The translations under genes were made by a program, and so were the position numbers. Below are positions 58,434-64,000 of a stretch of 64,000 nucleotides of DNA, one piece after another (the first letter of the stretch is position 1; each line of letters begins with the position of its first letter). The stretch is from JBQTII01 sp052387905 (GTDB lineage: Bacteria; Actinomycetota; Actinomycetes; Sporichthyales; Sporichthyaceae), in contig JBQTIR010000013.1 of assembly GCA_052387905.1 (NCBI GenBank), positions 70,436-134,435 on the forward strand. The letters are read 5' to 3'. Below the pieces are notes generated by a model, which was not told where the DNA came from, did not search any database, and worked only from the letters and a program-made list of their open reading frames with translations.

Positions 58434-61123
58434 CAGGTTTCCCACGACGTGAGGGCCGTGTTCAGTTGACGCTGCGGTGCCGGGGCCACGAAGAAGATCT
58501 TCTCGATGTCGAGCGCGAGTACGCCCAATTCGGTGCGCAGACCGTCGAGCAGGTCGCGCAGTCCGTCGCGGCGACCCTCGCCGGTCACCACGGCCAGCGC
58601 AGCGGTGTCCATGGCCCGGATCCGCGCACGCATCTCGGCGAGCGCGTCCCGGACCGCGGCAATGCGTTCACCTTCGGCGGGGATCCGCTCCAGCGCTTCG
58701 CCGAGCCGGTCGAGTTGGAAGGCCACCGCCCGCGGGTTCTCCCGGTCGGTGAGCAGCAGGTCGAGCACGGTGGCCACGTTGGCACGCGCGGTGTACCGGC
58801 GCCGGTAGGTGATGATGCTCTCCGTCGCGATCAGCACCGATTCCACGACGAGGCTGTCCACATCGGCGGGGCGTTCCTCGGGCAGCGTCGCGCCGAGCAA
58901 GGCGACGACGTGCTGTGCGCGCTCGACCCGTCGGCCCATCTCGCAGAAGCGCCAGCCCACGTCGCGGACCAGGCTCTCCGCAGACAGGCCCGAGAGGGCG
59001 AGCAGGCCCTGCAGGACCCGCGAGAGCGCGGTCATCGTTCCGGCGGGCAGCCCGGGGGCTCCGGTGCGGACCGCGGAGCGCACGGCGAGGGCCTGCAGTT
59101 CGCGTTCGAGGGATCCCAACACCAGCCAGGTGTCGGTGGAGAGTTGCTCGCGGACGTCCCCGCAGACGTCGGTGAGGCGACGCACACCGTAGGCCAGGGT
59201 GCCCGGGCGGTTGGCGTTGAGCAGTATCGCGAGCAACTCGTCGGCGTGCGCCGCGAAGCGGGTGTCCGCACCGACCCCGGTGAATCCGGGGGCGGTCGCC
59301 GTGACCTCGGTCAGGGCGCCTAGCAGCGCCGCGAGGGCCGCGGCGCCGGCGTTCTCCGGGGAGTTGTGGAAGTCCGCCCAGCGGTCGATGACCGCCCGCA
59401 GCAGCCGGGCGGTGTCCTCGGCGCGTTCGGCGTAGCGGCCGAGCCAGAACATGTCCTCGGTGACGCGAGGGGAGATCGTCATCGGCAGAATCTGCGACGG
59501 CGTCGCCTCACGCACCCATGGCTCGACCGTCGGGGTACCACGGGTGTTGCGGATCCAGACGTCCTTGGATGTCGGCGGAACGTGACGTTGCGTCAGGCCC
59601 TGGTGGTGAGCGTGCACGTGTCCGAGCCCTCCGGTCATCACCTGGTAACCGGTGCCCGAGGCGACCGTGAAGGTACGCAACGTCAGATCCTGGGGATGCA
59701 GGTCATCGCCGAGCACGCTGGGCGCGGTGGAGCACGGCAACGCTTCCTGCCCGACCCAGGCGTAGGGCTCGTAGGAGATCCGGGCGACCAGCTCGGCGCG
59801 CTGCGCCGCGGACAGCTCCCAGCCGTTGACGTGGGTGCGCCCGATGCCACGGGCCAGCGGCTTGATCACCAGGTCGTCGAGCTCGGACAGGACCTGAGAG
59901 CGGCCGTCGCGTTCCCCGCACCACCAGGTCGGCACGGACTTCAGTCGCAGCGGCTCCCCGAGCAGCATCTGCGCCAGCGCGGGCAGGAACGGCAGCAGCC
60001 CGGGGTTCTCCAACACGCCGGAGCCGATCCCGTTGACCACCGCGACGCTGCCCAGACGGGCAGCCTCCACCAGACCCGGCACGCCGAGTTCCGAGCCCGG
60101 GCGCAGGTCGAGCGGATCGCAGAACCAACTGTCGACGCGGCGCAGGATCACATCGACGGGCTCGAGGCGGCCCAGCGTCCGCTGCCACACGCGGCCCTCG
60201 GTGACCACCAGGTCGCCGCCTTGCACCAGCGGGTAGCCCAGCAGCGTCGAGAGGTAAGCCTGCTCGAACGCGGTCTCGCTGGCCGTGCCCGGGGTCAGCA
60301 GCACGACCCGGGGTGCCTCGGCGGTGGGCGGGGCGACCTGCTCCAGGCCCAGGCGCATCGCGTGGAAGAACGGCCCGAGCCGGTGGATCTCGGACTGGCG
60401 GTGCAGGGCCGGCAGGACCCGGGAGACCACCCGCCGGTTCGCCATCGCGTAGCCCGCGCCCGAGGGCGCCTGGACGCGGTCGGCCATCACGCACCAACTG
60501 CCGTCCTGTCCCCGCGCCAGGTCGGTCGCGGCCATGAACAGCTGGCGGGTACCCGCGCCGCCGACGCCGTCCCAGGCCCGCAGAAACCCCGGGTGCGCGT
60601 GCACGATCTCGGTGGGCAGCACCCCGGAGCGGATTGTCTCGCGCGGGCCGTAGAGATCGGCGAGCAGTTTGTCGAGCAGGTCCGCGCGCTGGGCCAGGCC
60701 GGGTTCGAGCAGCGCCCATTCGGCCTCGTCGACGAACAACGGCAGCGGGTCCAGACCCCAGGTCTGTTCCTCGGTGGCGCCCAGGGGCCGGTAGGTGACC
60801 CCGTCCTCATCGAGTAGGCGCGCTGTCTCGGCGGCGGCGGCGGACAGCCCGAGCGGACCCAAGCTCTCCGCAACCTGGGACAGTTCCCGCCACCCGCGCC
60901 GGACCCGGCCGTGAAAGCCCACCATCTCGTCCCAGCGGCGCCGCCCGCCGTGGCCGGCGGGCCCGCCGCCGCCCTGGGCGGTGCGCCTGGCGGCGTAGGC
61001 GTGCACCATCCCCGGGGCGCCCTGCTCGGCTCCTCGGGCCCCCGGCGGGGGCGGCCCGGTGGTGCTCACGCGGCGGTCGCGGGGCCTGCGGAGCTGGCCA
61101 GATCCATGGACGAAGCGTGCCAT
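58430..61123 (-). CDS. Fused circularly permuted ATP-grasp and alpha-E domain protein
   Basis: An 897-residue fusion. Residues ~65-560 are a circularly permuted type 2 ATP-grasp (COG2308): DLLDKLLADLYGPR, PTEIVHAHPGFLRA, RRVVSRVLPAL, RRVDSWFCDPLDL and VVNGIGSGVLENP. Residues ~575-890 are the all-helical alpha-E domain (COG2307): MFWLGRYAERAEDTARLLR, then VGWRFCEMGRRVERAQH. The two are usually separate genes; here they are one chain. By family the ATP-grasp makes a peptide-like bond, working with the transglutaminase. The ~60-residue Gly/Pro/Arg-rich N-terminus makes the exact start uncertain (ATG 61123 or GTG 61069). Confidence 0.9.
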   Translation of the reverse strand: MARFVHGSGQLRRPRDRRVSTTGPPPPGARGAEQGAPGMVHAYAARRTAQGGGGPAGHGGRRRWDEMVGFHGRVRRGWRELSQVAESLGPLGLSAAAAETARLLDEDGVTYRPLGATEEQTWGLDPLPLFVDEAEWALLEPGLAQRADLLDKLLADLYGPRETIRSGVLPTEIVHAHPGFLRAWDGVGGAGTRQLFMAATDLARGQDGSWCVMADRVQAPSGAGYAMANRRVVSRVLPALHRQSEIHRLGPFFHAMRLGLEQVAPPTAEAPRVVLLTPGTASETAFEQAYLSTLLGYPLVQGGDLVVTEGRVWQRTLGRLEPVDVILRRVDSWFCDPLDLRPGSELGVPGLVEAARLGSVAVVNGIGSGVLENPGLLPFLPALAQMLLGEPLRLKSVPTWWCGERDGRSQVLSELDDLVIKPLARGIGRTHVNGWELSAAQRAELVARISYEPYAWVGQEALPCSTAPSVLGDDLHPQDLTLRTFTVASGTGYQVMTGGLGHVHAHHQGLTQRHVPPTSKDVWIRNTRGTPTVEPWVREATPSQILPMTISPRVTEDMFWLGRYAERAEDTARLLRAVIDRWADFHNSPENAGAAALAALLGALTEVTATAPGFTGVGADTRFAAHADELLAILLNANRPGTLAYGVRRLTDVCGDVREQLSTDTWLVLGSLERELQALAVRSAVRTGAPGLPAGTMTALSRVLQGLLALSGLSAESLVRDVGWRFCEMGRRVERAQHVVALLGATLPEERPADVDSLVVESVLIATESIITYRRRYTARANVATVLDLLLTDRENPRAVAFQLDRLGEALERIPAEGERIAAVRDALAEMRARIRAMDTAALAVVTGEGRRDGLRDLLDGLRTELGVLALDIEKIFFVAPAPQRQLNTALTSWETW

Positions 61124-61183
61124 GCCCTCATATCCACCGGGCCGCGCTGGTGACCACCGGCGAGAGATCGGGCTCCGCGGCGG

Positions 61184-62122
61184 TCAGTCGGAATCGCCGC
61201 CCTCGAAGCGCACCGCGGAGCGAACGCGGGTGTCGACGGCAAGGGTGAACACATCCGGGCGGGCGTAGTGCCCGGTCGGGTCGAACATCCGCCGGTGCCG
61301 GGGGACCTGGTCAGCGACGTCGATCTCGGCGGTGACGATCGCCTCGACATCGCGCACCGGGCCGGCCAGGATCTCCCCACTGGGGGCGACGATCGTGCCG
61401 AGGCCACGGCTCATCCAGTCCGCGTCGGCGCCCGCGCCGTCGCGGTAGATCTCGCCGCGAAGCTGCGCCGGCACGTCGCTGCCGCGCAGCACGGGGGAGA
61501 CCCCGATCACGTAGACCCGCCCCTCCTTCGCGATGTGACGCAGCGTCGGCACCCAGGTGTCGTCGTTGTCCCAGGTCGGTGCGACGTGGATGTCCATGCC
61601 GCGGGCGTACATCGCCGCCCGGGCCAACGGCATGTAGTTCTCCCAGCAGATCAACCCGCCCACGGTGCCGAACGGGGTGCGCACCACGTCCAACGTCGAG
61701 CCGTCGCCGAAGCCCCACACCGTCCGCTCGCCTCCGGTGGGCATCAGCTTGCGGTGTTTGCCGGCCAGCGTGCCGTCCGGGGCGAGATAGATCAGGGTGT
61801 TGTAGAGCGTGCCGCCGTCGATCTCGTTGATCCCCATGACGACATAGGCATCCGCCGCGCGGGCGGCTTCGCCGAGGCGGGCGACCACCGGCCCCGGGAC
61901 CTCGACGGCCTGGTCGTAGAGCCGGGACATGTACTGCCCGTCGCTCCAGGCCGGCAACCGCCACACCCAGTCCGGGTAGGTCGGGATGAACGCCTCCGGG
62001 AATACGATCAGCCGCGCTCCTTGGCCGGCCGCCTCCGCGATCAGGGCGCAGGCCTTCTCGACGGTGGCGTCGGTGTCCAGGAACACGGGGGTGGCCTGAA
62101 CGGCTGCAACGGTGACCTTCAT
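61184..62122 (-). CDS. Nitrilase / carbon-nitrogen hydrolase
   Basis: A 312-residue member of the nitrilase branch. The catalytic triad is Glu43 (FPEAFIPTYPDW), Lys125 (KHRKLMPT) and Cys159 (GGLICWENYMPLARAAMY). The sequence around the cysteine matches true nitrilases, which turn nitriles to carboxylic acids and ammonia, rather than amidases. GGAGGGG lies just upstream of the ATG. The gene is 60 nt upstream of the ATP-grasp gene on the same strand and could be part of its operon. The substrate is unknown. Confidence 0.9.
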   Translation of the reverse strand: MKVTVAAVQATPVFLDTDATVEKACALIAEAAGQGARLIVFPEAFIPTYPDWVWRLPAWSDGQYMSRLYDQAVEVPGPVVARLGEAARAADAYVVMGINEIDGGTLYNTLIYLAPDGTLAGKHRKLMPTGGERTVWGFGDGSTLDVVRTPFGTVGGLICWENYMPLARAAMYARGMDIHVAPTWDNDDTWVPTLRHIAKEGRVYVIGVSPVLRGSDVPAQLRGEIYRDGAGADADWMSRGLGTIVAPSGEILAGPVRDVEAIVTAEIDVADQVPRHRRMFDPTGHYARPDVFTLAVDTRVRSAVRFEGGDSD

Positions 62123-62307
62123 GGACCCCTCCAGATCGCGTGACGGGCGCTGGTCCGTCTGAGGATGGCAGCCCGGGTCACCGTCGACCAGGGCGGGCCC
62201 GGACGCACGACCTCGATGCCGATCTGCAGCGCGTCCACGTCACCCGGTGAGTGGGACTTATCGGCCCAGGCACCCAAAGGTGCGGGAGCGTGGTGGTGGC
62301 CGGGCAG

Positions 62308-62313
62308 TAGGCT
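62308..62313 (+). promoter_or_regulatory. -10 box of rnpB
   Basis: TAGGCT, ending 3 nt before the predicted 5' end of the RNase P RNA. The true start is likely a few nt inside or at 62317-62320. Confidence 0.45.
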
Positions 62314-62316
62314 CGG

Positions 62317-62752
62317 GGGCGGCGACGAGCCGACCGGACGGCCGCGCTGGGTGCTTCCCTGGAAGTTCGCAGTGAGGAAAGTCCGGACTCCACAGGGCGC
62401 GGTGGTGGGTAACACCCACCCGGGGTGACCCGCGGGACAGTGCCACAGAAAACAGACCGCCGAGTTGCTTCGGCAGTTCGGTAAGGGTGAAACGGTGGTG
62501 TAAGAGACCACCAGCGCCCGGGGTGACCCGGGCGGCTCGGTAAACCCCACCCGGAGCAAGGCCAAGATCGACCCGGCGTCTTCTTGTAAGGCGCCGGATC
62601 GTGCGCAGGCGTTCGAGGGCTGCCCGCCCGAGCCTGCGGGTAGGCCGCACCGAGGCCGGCGGCAACGCCGGTCCCAGATGGATGGCCGTCTCATTCGGTC
62701 CGCAAGGACCGGGTGAACAGAATCCGGCTTACAGGTCGGCTCGTCGTCGCCC
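62317..62752 (+). ncRNA. rnpB: RNase P RNA (type A)
   Basis: About 436 nt. The conserved core GAGGAAAGTCCGGACTC is at 62374-62390 and ACAGAATCCGGCTTACAG at 62717-62734, the two strands of P4 and nearby junctions. The 5' GGGCGGCGACGAGCCGACC pairs with the 3' GGTCGGCTCGTCGTCGCCC as a 19-bp P1 helix with one G-U. It processes tRNA 5' ends together with RnpA. Size fits high-GC actinobacteria. No clear terminator follows. Confidence 0.97.
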
Positions 62753-62828
62753 TTACTCTCTGTTGGTAGCCGGACCTGCGTAGATGTCGAAATCCGCAAA
62801 TGAGCGCCCTGCAGGCGGACTAGAGCAG

Positions 62829-62945
62829 TCAGCTCTGACTTCTGTTCAGCTCCTCCGACGACGGGAACAGATGCCCGTAGGTGTCGAGGGTTTCGGCGAT
62901 GTTCGCGTGACCGAGCCGGACCTGAATGACCTTGGGGTGAGGGAG
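62829..62945 (-). pseudogene. Tyrosine recombinase (integrase) C-terminal remnant
   Basis: The minus strand encodes about 38 residues ending at a TGA: HPKVIQ, then VRLGHANIAETLDTYGHLF and PSSEELNRSQS. This is the last part of phage-type integrases, with the conserved LGH and the catalytic Tyr in DTYGH. The reading frame upstream (beyond 62945) is unrelated, so only the 3' end survives. It begins 76 nt after rnpB. It marks a decayed mobile element. Confidence 0.85.
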
Positions 62946-62952
62946 TCCCACA

Positions 62953-63381
62953 GTGTCACCAACGGCTGCGTCATCCCGTGACCTCGCGACCGCCTTGGCG
63001 CAACGGCTCGCGCCTCATGTGCCGACCGGCGTGAAGCTTCGCGCCAGCGATGGCGGCCTGCATGTTGACGCCGGTGGCCAGTCGTGGGCCGGTTCCGACG
63101 CCCTAGAGATCCTGGACGATGCCGATCAGTGGTCGGTGTCGGAAGGTTCCGAGATCGTGGAACGGGTTGTCAGGGCAACGCTGAGCGGTGTGCAGGACGC
63201 GATCAGCCGTGCACGGGCAGAAGTGTGGCCGTCCGTCCCAGGAAGTCCCTCGGTCATGGCCCACGCAGAGGCACGGGTCGTGGACGGTGTCCTGCATGTC
63301 TGGTTCGGCGATGAGGATGCGCCCGTGCTGCGGTTCGACCCGATTCCCCTCGACATCCTGAGCCTCCCGCCGACGGTCTGA
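62953..63381 (+). CDS. Hypothetical protein beside integrase remnant
   Basis: A 142-residue protein that I do not recognise. It is acidic, with alternating strands (GVKLRASDGGLHVDAGGQSW) and helices (EIVERVVRATLSGVQDAISR), and looks like a soluble alpha/beta domain of about 130 residues. The GTG at 62953 has GGGAG 7 nt upstream. It lies between the integrase remnant and hicB and may have come with the lost element. Base composition looks slightly less GC-rich than neighbours. Confidence 0.6.
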   Translation: MSPTAASSRDLATALAQRLAPHVPTGVKLRASDGGLHVDAGGQSWAGSDALEILDDADQWSVSEGSEIVERVVRATLSGVQDAISRARAEVWPSVPGSPSVMAHAEARVVDGVLHVWFGDEDAPVLRFDPIPLDILSLPPTV

Positions 63382-63387
63382 GTCGGA

Positions 63388-63615
63388 TCAGGCCGCGTGC
63401 GGGTCGACGATCATGACCGCGGCCAACTCGGAGGGCTCGGGAACCGGCTGGCCGTCTTCGCGCAGGCCGTCGATGTGAAACGCCATCGCCTCCCGCATCA
63501 GCGTCTCGATCTCTGCGCGGGTCTCGGCGGCTGCAACGACGCCGGGCAGATCGGGGGAGTACGAGGAGTACCCGATCTCGTCGTTGCCCTCAAATACGAC
63601 GACGTAGCCCTTCAT
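63388..63615 (-). CDS. hicB: HicB family antitoxin
   Basis: A 75-residue antitoxin. MKGYVVVFEGNDEIGYSSYS, then PDLPGVVAAAETRAEIETLM follows the HicB partial RNase-H-like fold. The ATG overlaps the hicA stop (ATGA), so expression is coupled. It lacks a long C-terminal DNA-binding domain, so autoregulation may be weak or absent. Confidence 0.87.
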   Translation of the reverse strand: MKGYVVVFEGNDEIGYSSYSPDLPGVVAAAETRAEIETLMREAMAFHIDGLREDGQPVPEPSELAAVMIVDPHAA

Positions 63616-63815
63616 GGACGCTCCCTCCGCAGACCAGCCTGTCTCAGGATGCTGGATTGGGTGTCGAGCTTCAACGTCTGACTCGGCCGTCCGGCGACCG
63701 TCACCAGCCCGATCTTGCTGGGGTGAGCGTATTGGCGGTGCGATCCACGGGTGCGGCGCAGGTACCAGCCGTCGGACTCGATCAGGCGGATGATCTCCGC
63801 GACTTTCATCGGCAT
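63612..63815 (-). CDS. hicA: HicA family mRNA interferase toxin
   Basis: A 67-residue double-stranded-RNA-binding-fold toxin: MKVAEIIRLIESDGWYLRR, the catalytic His in TRGSHRQYAHP, and GLVTVAGRPSQTL. Toxin first, antitoxin second is the normal hicAB order. The start is ATG at 63815 or 63809. There is no clear ribosome binding site. Confidence 0.9.
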   Translation of the reverse strand: MPMKVAEIIRLIESDGWYLRRTRGSHRQYAHPSKIGLVTVAGRPSQTLKLDTQSSILRQAGLRRERP

Positions 63816-63866
63816 CCGGCGAGCGTGGACCTGCTCGGAGGGTGCTTCCAGGGCCCCGACGCGATC

Positions 63867-63932
63867 TGTGGACAGTGATGCTGGGTTTCGTAGGTTGTGG
63901 ATAGTCGCCGGGGCTGACCCGTCTGTGGATTG
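63867..63932. repeat. Three evenly spaced TGTGGA motifs (DnaA-box-like)
   Basis: TGTGGACAG (63867), TGTGGATAG (63896) and TGTGGATTG (63924) are spaced 29 and 28 bp apart in a gene-free 185-nt end region. TGTGGA[CT]A resembles the inverse of the DnaA box, but none is perfect. Confidence 0.4.
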
Positions 63933-64000
63933 GCCGATGTGTCTTGCACTCGATTTGTCGTCCCGGTCGGCTCTCCACCACGCGACCAGCCGACGAGCGT

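Noticed and set aside
62119..62277. Possible 52-codon TTG frame on the minus strand ending in ATGA overlap with the nitrilase start.
   Set aside because: No ribosome binding site, and the frame continues upstream into antisense rnpB. The overlap is suggestive but not enough to call a gene.

Overview
This window is about 64 kb of a very GC-rich chromosome from an actinobacterium. The evidence is gene content rather than a marker gene: actinobacterial-only families (DUF3145, DUF3052, MT0933-like antitoxin), a homodimeric-type AceE, a MazF of the Mycobacterium MazF3 type, a LysM SOS gene divergent from lexA, GTG/TTG starts, and many TANNNT -10 boxes lying 6-8 nt from a start codon. The gene order miaA-dapF-hflX-dinG-lexA-LysM-nrdR-nrdJ matches Streptomyces and its relatives. 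I cannot name the genus. I found no rRNA, CRISPR array, intact insertion sequence or replication origin.

Layout. 1-1.3 kb: the end of a YraQ-type permease and its TIGR03943 partner. 1.3-7.7 kb: DUF3017-like protein, ABM monooxygenase, a divergent glycyl-tRNA synthetase, dusB, an FAD oxidoreductase and a GT-C mannosyltransferase. 7.7-8.9 kb: a MazEF toxin-antitoxin pair and a Uma2 nuclease. 9-15.2 kb: an MMPL exporter, pyruvate phosphate dikinase and a sulfotransferase. 15.2-29 kb: housekeeping block with dgt, an extradiol-dioxygenase-like gene, miaA, dapF, hflX, dinG, the lexA/LysM SOS divergon and nrdR-nrdJ. 29-41 kb: a Stealth phosphotransferase, a membrane spermidine-synthase-like protein, hrpA, a GGDEF-EAL protein and DUF3145. 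41-45 kb: fatty acid operon fabD-fabH-acpP-fabF on the minus strand. 45-50.5 kb: PHP protein, aceE, DUF3052, AhpE peroxiredoxin and tRNA-Val. 50.5-51.4 kb: VapBC and a small Arg-rich gene. 51.5-56.4 kb: MBL hydrolase, Nif3, zinc-ribbon protein, RNase H/phosphatase and Nudix. 56.4-62.1 kb: a minus-strand run of nitrilase, circularly permuted ATP-grasp/alpha-E, transglutaminase and zinc peptidase. 62.3-64 kb: rnpB, an integrase remnant, a hypothetical gene and HicAB.

How the genes work together. The fab genes feed malonyl-ACP into type II elongation. NrdR and NrdJ control and make deoxynucleotides, and dgt removes dNTPs. LexA represses itself and a LysM division inhibitor through two near-consensus SOS boxes. 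PPDK and AceE sit on either side of pyruvate. The ATP-grasp/transglutaminase/peptidase cluster is a conserved but poorly understood peptide-bond-forming and peptide-bond-breaking module, and is the nearest thing here to an undescribed system.

The most unusual sequence-level signals are: two copies of an intergenic repeat with conserved flanks and a variable middle; a 24-bp repeat shared exactly between the inside of dinG and the 3' end of the zinc-peptidase gene; a 34-bp tandem duplication at the end of hrpA; an apparent CTG start codon; and about ten promoters spaced for leaderless mRNAs. Small genes of 48 and 56 codons were also found.
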